A stretch of 64,000 nucleotides of DNA from positions 34,449,524 to 34,513,523 of the forward strand of contig CAIIXF020000006.1 in the NCBI GenBank assembly GCA_903813345.2, read 5' to 3'. Under the pieces are notes generated by a model that worked only from the letters and a program-made list of their open reading frames with translations, searched no databases and had not been told where the DNA came from. The translations under genes were made by a program, and so were the position numbers. This document shows positions 35,560 to 47,700 of the stretch, piece by piece (the first letter of the stretch is position 1; every line of letters begins with the position of its first letter). Source of the DNA: Owenia fusiformis. Lineage: Eukaryota > Annelida > Polychaeta > Sabellida > Oweniidae.

Positions 35560-37691
35560 CTATGAATAATCATCATCATCATCAACTGAATCATTGTCTT
35601 TGTTAGGAACAGACTGCGCTGCAACGTGTTGTGCCTGAAGCTGCATTTGCTGCCATTCTCTCTGCTCAACCTCTGCCTGTTCTTGACGTGCCTGAAATGC
35701 ATACACATACAATAATACTTAAAGGCCAGTATTAAACTTGCTAGCAACTCTCATTAAAATATCAGGTTACATCCACACTTTAACATGGTACAGAAGTTTA
35801 GTTAACAGCATTGCTAAATACCTGATTTTGATTGGCTAAGCTTGAGGACTTTTAAATTTGAAAAATGTTATTACTGTTTTTAAATGTCCTATCACGATCC
35901 AACAAAATGATGAAGTTGAAATCTAACTGCAGAATATGAACTTAAAAACATTGAATGATACACATAGCAAAATTAGAAGCAATACATCTTCACAATCAAT
36001 ATGAAATTAGAGAAAATTGACCAGGTTTGTGAAGATATCAAAAATACAGTTATTTTGGCTGTTCCATTAGTCTGCCTCCTATTTATACCCCATGTCCCTC
36101 TTTAATGGGATTACGAGGTTAGGGATAACCTAGCCTAAAGCAAGAATCTTTTCAAAGGTTCAGTTTCAAAATTCTTTTGATTTCCGAAAAAGCATTAACC
36201 TGAAATTTTTTTTTCAAATTTTTTTCAAAATTTTTTTTCAATTTTTTCACATTTTTTTCATTTTTTTCAAATTTCTTCTTCAAATTTTTGGGAAATCTCA
36301 CAATCTTTAAGAACAAGAAAACGTGTACCGTATGTTTTGGAATTTTGGAACTTTATACGGGATGATGTACCTAAAACCTCAGTAGGTATGAAATACATCT
36401 GTTATGTACGGTTGGTTTTGAATACAGGATTTATCCCGCGGGAAATATGTGTATCTCCCTCGGTCCCTGCGGTCCCTCGGGACATATTTTCCTTGGGATA
36501 AACCCTGTATCCAAAACCTCCTAGTACATAACCCTTATGTATACAATTCTCTTTCAGTTCTACAATGCCTCTGGGTTTGATATAGTCCCTGCAATCACAA
36601 CTTGAGGTTATCCATGGTTTAAAAATGTTCATATATTGTCCATATAGGTTTTAAACCAATACCCCTAGTCTTAGAGCTCATGAGAAATTTCATAAATATA
36701 AGAGATTCTCATCAAAATTATTGTATTGTTGAGGTAAAATACCATGTCTAAAAATTGACATTTTTTGACCCAACCTGTATGTTTTCTACAAACCTTAGCA
36801 AACAATTCCTGTTGCTGACGAAGTAATTCTTCTTCAGGGATTCCAAGATTCTCTAACCGTGTACTAGCTCTCCGTCTTTTAGCTGCAACTGCCTTGCAGT
36901 CTTGTAGAACACATTGTGCTTCCTCTTTATAACCTACAAACCCTAGACTGTCCAATGCTGAAATAAATAAGTTGATATTTGCAGGCCCGTAGCCAGGATT
37001 TGCCAAGGGAGAGGGGGGTTCAGTTTTCACAAATTTCCAGGGGGGTTCACATTTGACAATTTCGGCCCAAATATGGCTAAAATTACTTGAGAAGTGCTCA
37101 AAATGGTGAAAAACTGCATAATTTTGAAAGAATTTTCAGCCGAGGGGGGGGGGGACCCTGCGAACCCCCCTAGCTACGGGCCTGATTTGTCATACATGTC
37201 ATAGCCTCATATTATTTCACTTATGTTAACTGAAGCGGCCAAAACTGAAAACTACGTTTTTTTAATTGTTCAATTGAGGTCATTGGAGGAATCATTTTTA
37301 ACACAAAATAAGAACATTAACCTTATGTAATGGAATTTAGGGTACCTTTCCTGTACCTTGTTTTCATTATGATACATTTATATATTTCAGTTAATGCATA
37401 TTTCAATATACAAGTTGGCAAATTTTAAGACGGTCATTGTGCAAGAAAACTCCCTCCAATTACAGAGCTCTTCTTACCTGCTAGGACATGCTCTGGTGAT
37501 ATTGTTTTCTTCTGTTGCTTATTGCAAATATCATTAGCCTCTGAGGAGACCAGATGAATAAATTCTGTACAACAGTTTAGGACAAGTTCTCTTGCATCAT
37601 TAGCCACTCTTATATTGGGCAGTGTCTCTTTAATCATCTTATTTAGGGCAGCTCTTGGCAGGTTTAACTCATCATCATCTTTATCTGCCAT
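35560..37691 (-). CDS. DR1: DR1 / NC2-beta, TBP-binding transcriptional repressor
   Basis: The histone-fold subunit of negative cofactor 2. In the nucleus it pairs with DRAP1 (NC2-alpha), binds TBP on the promoter and blocks TFIIA/TFIIB entry. Coding exons are 37478-37691, 36794-36957 and 35560-35691, giving 169 aa against 176 in human. Exon 1 encodes the histone fold, including LPRAALNKMIKETLPN, RVANDARELVLNCCTEF and KKTISPEHVLA. Exon 2 completes the fold (LDSLGF) and continues with KRRRASTRLENLGIPEEELL. Exon 3 is a Q/A-rich helix ending in an acidic DDDDD stretch, as in vertebrates. The donor after exon 1 is G|GTAAGA and exon 2 begins after TTATTTCAG. The ATG at 37691 is preceded by a candidate 5' UTR acceptor near 37718. 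The identity is secure. The shorter C-terminal glutamine/alanine region is the only notable difference. Intron 1 contains a transposon (36983-37183) very near the exon 2 acceptor. Confidence 0.96.
36360..36545. repeat. GGATACAGG-family hairpin in intron 2 of DR1
   Basis: An inverted repeat around GATTTATCCCGCGGG...CCTTGGGATAAACCC with CCTCGGTCCCTGCGGTCCC at its centre. It is homologous to 31734-31850. Confidence 0.8.
36983..37183. mobile_element. GCCCGTAGCC-ended MITE in intron 1 of DR1
   Basis: AGGCCCGTAGCCAGG at the left is inverted at the right (CTAGCTACGGGCCT). The interior has GGGGGGTTC tracts and a long G run. Its left end is about 25 bp from the exon 2 acceptor on the minus strand. 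Fragments of this family occur at 8735 and 50640. Confidence 0.85.
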
Positions 37692-37754
37692 ATTGTCAGT
37701 ATTCAAGCTCGGGTGACCTGTTTGGAATAGAATATAATGCATGCATATATTATT

Positions 37755-37799
37755 ACAGTTTAGGACTAGTTTCTTTGCATCATTAGCCACTCTAATATT
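37755..37799 (-). pseudogene. Partial duplicate of DR1 exon 1 upstream of the start codon
   Basis: The 45-bp stretch matches 37572-37616 at 40 of 45 positions by my count. Translated, it gives NIRVANDAKKLVLNC versus NIRVANDARELVLNC in DR1. No stop codon lies between it and the DR1 ATG in the same frame. Confidence 0.75.
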
Positions 37800-38751
37800 A
37801 TGAATAGTAGGTGAAGTATGGATTTGTTAATGTTTAATCATTGAGTTGCTGCATTTGGTTGAAACTGCAATTGCTGGAGTAGAATTAGATGTACAGAGTC
37901 AGGTCACAGGGTTCAAAGTTTTCACTTGAGCAATTGAGTTGACGATCATGTAGAAGTCTTCCCATATAGCAGATAACTATTTTCGTTACTTGGGTAAGTT
38001 GCTAGGTAGCGATTTAAGAAAATAAAGGAATGAATCACTACTTTTGCAATGCAAATTTCAATCCCTGGGTAGAAAGATTGATAGAGTTTTCTACACATGG
38101 CTTGATGCTGTGCACAAGGCATTTCAATCACTTCTGGAAATATGCCAAGTCTTCTCTAACCTATCTATTTTTAATAACCTGTCTCCTGTGGAGGCTACTT
38201 TTTGCATTTGTTTGACTTCATTTCTTAAAAGAGAGCTTTGTCTACACTCTTTCAGTTTACAATAAATCTCTGGTCATTTCCTCTGACATTATCGCATAGT
38301 TAATGAGCACGTATTTTAAGTAATATAGTCTATGCTAGGCAGAGGGTAGTTTATACCTAGACTCTGCGCACAGGTTATCCAGGGTTCTCACTCTAGGCTT
38401 TTAGACTCCGGAGATTCACCTGAGTCTCATGTCTTTAGACCTTCTTGTTCCAGAGTCTAATAGATTTTCCGGAGTCTAAAGTGTTTTTTTCCGGAGTCTA
38501 ATTTTACATTTTTGACAGTGACACACTATTTGTGGTAAAACTCTTGAGAAAATATATAAAACTGGATACAAACAAGGAATAGGAAGTCAGAAACATTTTA
38601 GAAATGCACATTGTGAATAGGAAGATAATCTCTTAAGTAATACTTTGAAAAGTATACTGATAGAATATCTCTGATCACACATGGGGGAAGAGTAGACGCG
38701 ATACTGCAAAAATATTTCCTGGTGAGAACCCTGTTATCCCATACCAGAACT
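37800..38751. other. 5' flank of DR1; inverted-repeat element at about 38373-38745
   Basis: The DR1 promoter is expected here, but no specific element is recognised. CAGGTTATCCAGGGTTCTCAC near 38373 is mirrored by GTGAGAACCCTGTTATCCC near 38726. They enclose a stretch in which GGAGTCTAA words repeat (38390-38510). Confidence 0.5.
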
Positions 38752-39675
38752 ATAGTCCTGGATCGCTCTCAATCTTTTGCCTGTACGATTACAACATGGG
38801 AGAAAATCCACGCCTCTTACACTTAAAATACTTACCTCGATAAATTCCTTAGTATTTTAGCATTCTTTTTGAGTAGTTAAGGTACTTCTAAAAGAAAACA
38901 TTTTTGAAAAAATTGCTATACCTGCACATGTTATTTTCTGGTACAAAATAAAGTATGAAGGCATGTGTGTGTATTTCTTTGCTTTTTTCAGGAAAGTATC
39001 CTTACATTGTCTTCTTTAAGTAAACCTGGTAACAGGTCAATGGCAAACCTAGGATGTTCTGATATTTCAAGAAAAATCATTAAAAATGGTCGCCTTTTCA
39101 ATTTTCCAAGTTTCTTCTCCAATTTTCTCAATAACACTGGATTGCCATTGACCACTGACTAGGTTTACTAGAACAAGACAATATAATGATACTTTCCTGA
39201 AAAAAGCAAGGAAATACACACATGCCTTCATACTTTATTTTGTACCAGAAAATAACATGGAGAGGTATAGCATTTTTTCAAAAATGTTTTCTGGAAAGAA
39301 TAACCTTAAATCCCAAATCGTCTGGGTTGATCGGCAGAACGAGGACATTTTCCTTTTTCATAGAGAGAGATTCCATCATTTTTCAAAATGGCGGTTGGAT
39401 CTAGAAGGGGAATCCCCATATTGACTGGTGCTGCAGAGCCTGGATGTACCAATAAATTGAGGAATTTGACAATTGAAATAACTTCAAATAACAAGCAAAA
39501 AATTGCAATCAAAAATGAAAATATCCTCGTTCTGCCAATAAACCCAGACGATTGGGGATTAAACTGCATAAAAAGAAAGCTTCATACTCAGAAATTTATT
39601 GAGGTAGATATTTTAAGTGTAGGAGGCGTGGTATGTTAGGCAAAAGATTGAGATGTTCTCGGACTTACTATAGTC
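38752..39675. mobile_element. Foldback element with interrupted right arm
   Basis: The left arm reads inward from ATAGTCCTGGATCGCTCTCA through GAGG-poor and ACCTGCACATG blocks. The right arm mirrors it in two pieces (39178-39307 and 39563-39675), separated by the nested element at 39308-39562. It belongs to the same family as 40061-41015 and 47890-48095 (shared CAGGAAAGTATC and ATGAAGGCATGTGT). Confidence 0.75.
39308..39562. mobile_element. Nested MITE flanked by TTAA
   Basis: Approximately 40-bp TIRs (AATCGTCTGGGTT and CAGAACGAGGA, inverted at the right end) lie between TTAA words, which suggests a piggyBac-like target site. Removing it restores pairing of the surrounding foldback arms. The exact boundaries are uncertain by a few bases. 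Confidence 0.65.
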
Positions 39676-40060
39676 CTGGTACTGGATAACGCGCGGGCCA
39701 GGCAAGCTGAAATTCAGTTAAGTCTAGATTCTGGGTGGATAAGCTTATGTGAAAATCAGGCCGACCAACTGTCCCGCAATTTGCATATTTGTCAGTATTT
39801 GCTGGAAAATTTGATGATACAGCACAAAAACAATCGCCAAAAAAAAGAGGATTTCGTTTGGACTTTTCATGCGGATACCGTATATGTCACGTCTTTTCCG
39901 CGAAATATTTCATACCTACCCCCCCACCCCCCGTTGACTGAACGCAAAAAATTTGAGGTGTCCAAAATTTGGTTATGCAATACAATTTGAACCAAGGTGC
40001 TCAGAATATGGGCCAAGGTGTTCAGATTTGAACCAGGGTGTTGTTTGTAAGTCACTCATG

Positions 40061-41015
40061 TTAAGGTACAGCTGGAAAATAACATTTTGGTAAAAAATTG
40101 CTATACCTGCACATGTTATTTTCTGGTACAAAATAATGTATGAAGGCATGTGTCAATTTCCTTGTTTTTTTCAGGAAAGTATCATTACATTGTCTTTTAG
40201 AATATTTGTAGGAGTTCAATGGGAATTCCAGGAAATTCTGATATTTCACACTTTCTATTTTTCCAAAGTTTCTTTCAAAGTTTCCAAGCAACACAGGAGC
40301 TTCCATTGACCTGTTTCCAGATTTACTAGAAGTAGACGGTGTAATGATACTTTCCTGAAAAAAGCAAGGAAATAATCATTTCCTGCGAAAGCTATGTGGA
40401 TTTTGAGATAATATCTTTCTTACGGCGCACTTGGACAGCTGAATAATAGTGACCTTTAAAACATGAATAAAGATTTCCGCAGTTTACCTTTGGTCTCTAA
40501 CTGTGTCTTACATCAGTATCATCAATCCGTGCAAGTATTGGAGCGCTGAAATACTTCTTTTTCGATAAAGACTTGTAAATTGTTCATCGAGTGAATGTTT
40601 TTTCGACCCATTTCCAATATGGCGGTTTACTAGGAGCGAGATACGCAACGAACAAAATGAATTTTGAGAATGAGTTAGATTCGGACAACCTCTGGAGATT
40701 TACGAAAAAACATTCACTCGACTAACAATTACAAGTCTTGATCGAAAAGGAAGTACTTCAGCGCTCCGATACTTGCACGGAATGATGATAATGATGTATG
40801 ACATAGTTAGAGAACAAAAGTAAGCCGTGGATCGATTAATTCGTGTTTCAAAGGTCACTATTATTCAGCTGTCCAAGTGTGCCATTGGAGAAATCTAACA
40901 TGGCTCTCGAAGTGAGTAAGAAATACACACATGCCTTCATACTTAATTTTGTACCAGAAAATAAATTGTGCATGTATAGCAATTTTTTACCAAAATGTTA
41001 CTTTCCAGCTGAACC
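40061..41015. mobile_element. Foldback element of the AGGTACAGCTGGAAAATAAC family
   Basis: The left arm is 40061-40205. The right arm is split into about 40325-40380 and 40917-41015 by a second insertion. Arms share AACATTTTGG, CTATACCTGCACATG and TTCAGGAAAGTATC. Confidence 0.75.
40381..40918. mobile_element. Hairpin element inserted in the right arm of the 40061 foldback
   Basis: It has long inverted arms. GCACTTGGACAGCTGAATAA near 40437 is mirrored near 40862, and GAGTGAATGTTTTTTCG near 40590 is mirrored near 40705. Junctions AAGGAAAT and TAAGAAAT look like an approximate 8-bp target duplication. Confidence 0.65.
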
Positions 41016-41758
41016 TAATTTAGGTGTTCCCCCAAGTTGACAGGCAGCCCTGTGAAAACATCAACGAAAACAATAATAATTTCATACATTACCTGATACA
41101 CCGTATCAGCCCTTTAATATCATCAAATAGTTTTAGTATATTGGCACATCTACATCAACGAAAAGTCAGTAAATTTGAAAAAATAAGAAAAAATAAAATT
41201 TCCAATTTTCCAAATATTTCGTAGTATGTACACAGACGTGTAATTATCAAATTATCAAAGGATATATTCAATCAAAGAGGAAGTAACCGATCACGTTTAT
41301 TCATGAACATAGTTATTTAATTACTATTGCTTGATCGATAAATCTATCCAGAAATAAAAATAGAAATACTTCAAAACTGAGAGTTGCTAGCACCTTACAA
41401 CTTTCAATTAGCTTATATCAATAACAAATAGCAGACCTCAAAGGAACATATTATCTTTCTTGTTACGATCATGCAATTGGGAATTAATGGAGATGAACAA
41501 CATTCAGAACTATTTTCAATAATTTGATGTTCCTGTCAACCAAGAAACAATCACATTCTTTTTGTTTATTTACTACCAAGCGGCATGCGATGATTCACAA
41601 CAAACGTCAAAAGTTAGGAAATTTTACTTTTCATGATTATTTCTATCATTTCCTGTATTTAACGGTCATCAAAAATCGTTTATAATGTACATTTCGTAGA
41701 ACGTGAACTAAGCTACGCATTGTCGACGAAATGACAGTTGAGAGCCGCATCTATAAGA
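41016..41758. other. Upstream region of the VPS9-like gene
   Basis: AT-rich sequence. The coding start at 41759 is preceded by an in-frame TGA at 41732. The promoter and 5' UTR should lie here, but no TATA box or CpG-rich stretch stands out. Confidence 0.4.
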
Positions 41759-44700
41759 ATGTATCTATATTTAAAAGGAGATGGCGAACGCATTGCCCTG
41801 TCAGGAATTGACCTAAAAGATGGATGTTTACCTTCCATTGACGGACAGGTAAGTTCATTCACATTAATAACATGGACTTTGCCAGAAATCTGGCAGCAAG
41901 ATGTTGATTCCTTACTGAACACAGCTTCTGTCAGCTCGGTAGAGTAATTGATTCCTTACATTGTACTAAATAATTCAGAATTTTTTTAATTGATTGTGAA
42001 AATGAACTTTTATGATTCCATCCCTTACCTATCAGGGTGTGGAAATGCATATTTTCGCAGGGTACACGGGTATGTGTTGTAGTTTTATTTGGTAGTCTGT
42101 GAACGCTTTAATACTTTTAAAGTGTTTCCTCACCTACCAATGTGTTAGTCTACTATTTTTTTCATGGCCTGAGTTCGTCGCTAACATGCTAAATATAAGA
42201 GTTAGCTGACGTTTAGGAGTCTGACTTACCTTGTAAAGGTTAGAACCCGAATCCTAATGAAACCATATTACCTTTGTTGCGTCGATGATGATGCATAAAC
42301 ACAGCATTTGATAGAAATTAGTGTAAATGCTTTTCCGACTTTTTCATTTTTCATCAATATTGACTTCCGGGAAGGCGTTGTAGTTATCACGAAATAACGC
42401 ATTGACCCTTGAACTTTACTTTGTTGACGTGTCAACCAAGTCTGGTGTGAAAATTAAAAGAATATTAAGCAATGTTCTACATCCGCCAAGCTAAGTGAAG
42501 TAGCCAATATTTAAAATTACCAATTGCAAGTGAAGTACGAAACGTCCGAAACTGCGTGATCTGCTCTCCCACTATTGGTCTGAACGAAATGCTACGTAGA
42601 AATATGAGCCGTCTGCTGTATTAGTCGATTAATAGAGTAAGACCTGTTGGTGATGCTTTATAATTTAGACCAAAACATTGGAGAACAAACGAACCTGTAA
42701 ATCGTGAAAACAACGAACAAATACTCGGTTTTCACATATGTTCGGTAATTTTTCGTATTGAAACTTCCGGAACTTACAAGGAAATCATTCATTTTCACGG
42801 TCAATGATTTACCTCTTGGATGTTGTGGCAAATGCTCCATGGTTGACGGAACAAAGGTGATATGGTTTCATTAAGATTCGGGTTCTAACCTTTAGAAGGT
42901 AAGTCAGACTCCCAAACGTCAGCTAACTCTTATATTTAGCATGTTAGCGACGAACTCAGGCCATGAAAAAAATAGTAGTCACATTCCAAGGACTTCAGAA
43001 AACATTTCATACATGTAGTTGTAAATTGACAGCCACCACAATCACAAATTCAAATTTCATTATTCTCTGAATCCTCAAGTTTTGTTAACTAAGTTACCTG
43101 TACCTATTATACAGTAGTTACTGCAACCCAGTGTAATATTTGGATAAGATTTATAATTACTAGATCTTGGAGAATGGTACGCTGCAATCTAATCCAACCT
43201 CTATTACATTGTCATTTTTGGTCTTAATTGATCTAACAAGCCAGTGTAAGAGACATCGATGCTATATCCCATTTATCGCCCAATAACACTGGATGAACAC
43301 TGTGGTAGGTGCAAAAAATGGAATGCGTTCGCTTTTTTCGGCATTCGTTTTTTTATGTATCAGCGTTTTATTTTTTAAAGTTCTTCTGCAGATAAATTTT
43401 TGCTTGACAATTAAAATGCGTATTTGCATGACATATTCTTTCACGCAAAAAAAAACTGGCGTGACTTTTTTCAGCAAATGTGTGACAAATACGCATATTG
43501 CGGGACAGTTGGACAGCCTGTATCTAAAATGTGTTAAACAAAGAAATATTTTGATTTTGAACAAAAAATCTTTGGTTAACCCCATAATATTGCAAAACTA
43601 GAGCTTTGAGTGAGATGAGCCTATTTGCAGGTGACAAAGAAGTATTGAAAGTACATTCACCGATGACAAAATAAAACTACACCTACCAAATTTTTAATTA
43701 GATGGTGAATTGCATTTTCTGTGTGCCTCTCAATGCCTCAAATGTTAACACGTCTTATACTGAGTAATTTTGTATTTGGGATCAATTGTTAGGTACTCAA
43801 GAGAGGCAATGATCTCCCCAGCATAAAGAAAGTGGGCACACGACAGCACCCACTTTAGATTTTAAAGAATGGCATGCACCCACCTGAAAATCCACTTGCA
43901 CCTATTTTTTAATGAAACAAATCATGAAAAATGAGCATATTTTGACCAAATTTGTAGTGAATTGTGAAAATGAGAATTTTGCACCCACTTGACAAAAAAT
44001 TCTAGAGAGAGTGCTGAAGGGGTATAAAAATGTTATTATTATGTCTGGTTATCGCTGTATTTGTGAAAACTGCTCTTGGATTAATGCTAACCAGTTCCAA
44101 TAATGTTTGCTTTATCTGGACCAAATACACAATACATTTTGTATAGTAGATTCTACGATCAAGGTAAGAATGCCTGTGATCACATTGAAGGTGTACATGG
44201 AACAGTGGAGTCAGTTGATTAGATCAACATAAAAGTCAATAAAATAATAGGTTTTAAATCATTATCTCTTGAAATAGTTCTTGAAGATAAAGATACCATG
44301 TCAAAGACAATATAAGAAGCTTATCAGCCTTATGTTGACATACTTCATGTCATAAAAACTCTCTGTAAATTACCATTTTAAAGGTCAAACTGAAATGACT
44401 GCTTGAAATAATTTTGACAATTTACAATTGATAAACAAAGAGCAGGACATTCTAGGAACAGGAGATTTGTTTACTGGAGCAAGCTATTTTTCTAAGAAAA
44501 TTTAAAAACCACAATTTTTTAACCCATGTTGCATAATACCTTCTGATTAAATATGTTGTTATTTTACATTTTGTCTATCAGACCATGTCCATAGAAAAGG
44601 TTTTTATGATTTAATATTAGCATCATGTGCGAATTGAGCATTTCTGAGGTAACTCAGAGATAATGATGCTTATTTTACAATTGATTGAAGAGAACCTGTA

Positions 44701-47700
44701 ACTCAGGACAGATTTAAACAAGCACCTGCCTTGTAAATAATATTTCCATTATCAGTTGAGTTATGCTTTCCTTTTTGGTATGTTGAATCTATTTATCAAA
44801 ACAGCCCCCTCTTGAAAATGTGTTAATTTCAATGTAAGTTTGAAGTAAACAAGAAACATGATAGTTATAAAAAGCAACTTGGTTCATCTTCACAACTTGG
44901 GTGGTACTGTCCTCGCAGAGTAAAAGATAAACATTACCTAATGCAAAATCTTCATTTTATTTAACCACCTCTGTGTCAATACCAACAAGAAACTCCAAAA
45001 GAGCCCATTCAGTGGCATTTAAATCTTTTTTATATACCTTGTATATTTTGCTAACTACATTGTTTTCACATCTGTACTAATAATTGCAGTCAAGGTACAT
45101 CCTTGTATTTGTTAAAGTAAATTATTTTTCGAGGGAATTTAATGTGTCGTTTTGGAAAAGGATTGCAGAGCCCACAATGTGTAGTCATGTATGGTATCAA
45201 AACATCAGTAATGATGTTACTTTGGTGCGAACTTTATTTATGTTTATTCCTAGACGTGAAAAATAGATTGAGTGAAATATCTCGCCCTGATTGTCTGAAA
45301 TCTGTTGTGATACCTTCTGTGGTCATTTGACTTTAAATTTAAGGCTTCACCTTCAATGACCTTCTCAAGCTAAAAAGGTCAAAAAGTCTTTTTTCAACTT
45401 GCCTCAAATTGACCAATTTTCTTTTCAAAATCATATACAGTTCTCAGAAGTTCAAATCGGAGAAGACCAAACTCATAATATGGTGAGCAACTAGTTACTG
45501 TAGGTGGTGACATTTTGTTATGTTAATGCCTTGTTCAATATTTGGCAGAAGTCAATAGAAAAAACAAAACAGGACCGATGTTCACAGAAATTAAGGTTTT
45601 TATAGGTTTTATGTATTCAAACACTGTGTCATCCATGATTAAAACTAAAGCAGGAAATAAAATTAAGGAAATTGATAAAACGATACTGTACTATAATTTC
45701 TATCAACTTCCTCGTTAATCCCAGAGGGTGAGGTAACCAGTTTAGTACAGGCTTACACATATTTTGCGTTAAAGGTTCAATAACTATTTTTGATTGGTTT
45801 AAAGGGCACTTCACAATTTTTCAAAATGAGTCTAGAAAGCGTAAACACTTGTGTGTGTGCCACTTTTAAAGCGAGGGCATAAAATTAAGTGTGGCCTTGT
45901 AGAAATTGTGGCCTTGTAAAAATGGAGATTTTATTGTAAAAGTGGGTGGTGCTTTACGATCTAACTGAGATGTACTACTTGTATCAGAGTGTTAGTATCA
46001 CATGCAGCACTGCCTAATAGAGATAAAGAGTCAAGTAACATATATTCTGTATAACCTTCCTGATTCAAAATTAATTAATAAGTTAGAGCATGTTGGGTTT
46101 CCACTATATGATGTCTTTATGTCACAACCACAAGTGATCTCCAACTTTTTTGTGGATGGTGTTTGGTAGTTGGTGTTTGGCATTAGGTGGTCGGTGTTCA
46201 CCACTCAGCATCTGTAGCAAATAGCAGGTGGTGGCATTTTGCATGTTAGTGCTTTGTTATGTCTAGCGCTTGAGACAATAGATCATTATTTCAGCTGAAA
46301 TATTATGAAACACTTTTATGTCATCAACAAGAATGGTGACATCTAGCCACCAGTTTTTATTAAGACTGGCATATTATGAACCACTTATTAGTTATCATTT
46401 TTCAGTTGGCCTATGCAACAATTTAAGAACACTTTTGTAGACATTCCAATAACTTACCAGGTTGTGATATTTGAGAGGATGGCTTTTTATGATTTCAGGG
46501 GCCTGGGGTCAGTGATAAGGATGGCACACCTGTAAGACTAGAGCCTGCTGTTTGGTTCAAAGTGCTCGTATTGGACAATGTTTGCATTGATTGCAACCGC
46601 AGGATCGTAAAGTGGGGGACGGATGAACTGTCAGGGTCCTGTAGTAGTAGTGTCATTGAGGATACTCTCACTTCAGATGGTATGTTTGTTTGTTTGTTTG
46701 TTTGTTTGTTTGCTTGTTTGATTGCTTTGTTTAAGTCACATTTACTACTTTGACTCTCCAGAATTTAGTGCCTCAGCCACTGATATTTAAAGGTTATGTG
46801 CATGGCTGCTAGAACCTGGGATGACCAACTTAATTGTTTTGTTTTGTCCCTTTTTTATGGGGAAGGACTTTGATGAAATCTATTTGGGTAATGTACATAA
46901 AATGTATACACAATAAAGGGTTTAATTAGGATTTATGGTTAAAGTCTGAAACTTGTAACTACCTAAAACAATAGTTGATTTGAGTAAAATTAGTAGGGGA
47001 AAATTTCCTCTTGTTTACTGATAATGAAACTCTGTTAAAGAAGTTGGTAATCTTTTCCCTATCTTGCACAAGGAAATTAGAGATACATGTACCCAAATCA
47101 TACTTTGAATGTTGATAGAGTTTTTTTCACATTTTCAGTGTACTGAGATTTACACATTTGATACGAAAATTGTCAATGGTGGCAGATGACCCAAACTTTT
47201 GATGTTTTAAAAAATTAGTTGAAATTGAAGAAATATACAATTCTTTCTAATTCACTAAAAAATTGCCAATTTTGCTGAAACTTGTATGTTCTGATTTAAG
47301 AGTGCTCTATTAAGTCAACTTACTCTAGTCAATATTCAATTACAATTAGATATACATTTAATGGTGTCTCCTAAGCCGATGCCGGCTGGTGGGTTTTTTA
47401 AAAAAAAGTATTTATTATATGATATTGAATGTAGTTTTTAAACCTGTGACACGGAAATAAAATATTTTTAAACTTTTTTAAACTATAATTAACTTCATTT
47501 TGTCATCCAGTTTAGAATTATGCCAATAATCTAAGAGGGCTTTGATATGGAAGAAGTTATATTTCAGTCATTGAATAAAGAGTTCAAGATATTGGTCCCT
47601 GTTATATTGATCTGGCATACAGTTTAAGATAGCACATTTATATAGAGAATATCCTATGATTTTTGAGAGATACCAATTTTATCCATGAGTGGATATCACC

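Noticed and set aside
43262-43601. Overlapping frames of 107 and 102 codons on opposite strands
   Set aside because: Both are low-complexity, lack domains, and lie in intron 1 of the VPS9-like gene in a stretch sharing repeat words with 39760-39800.
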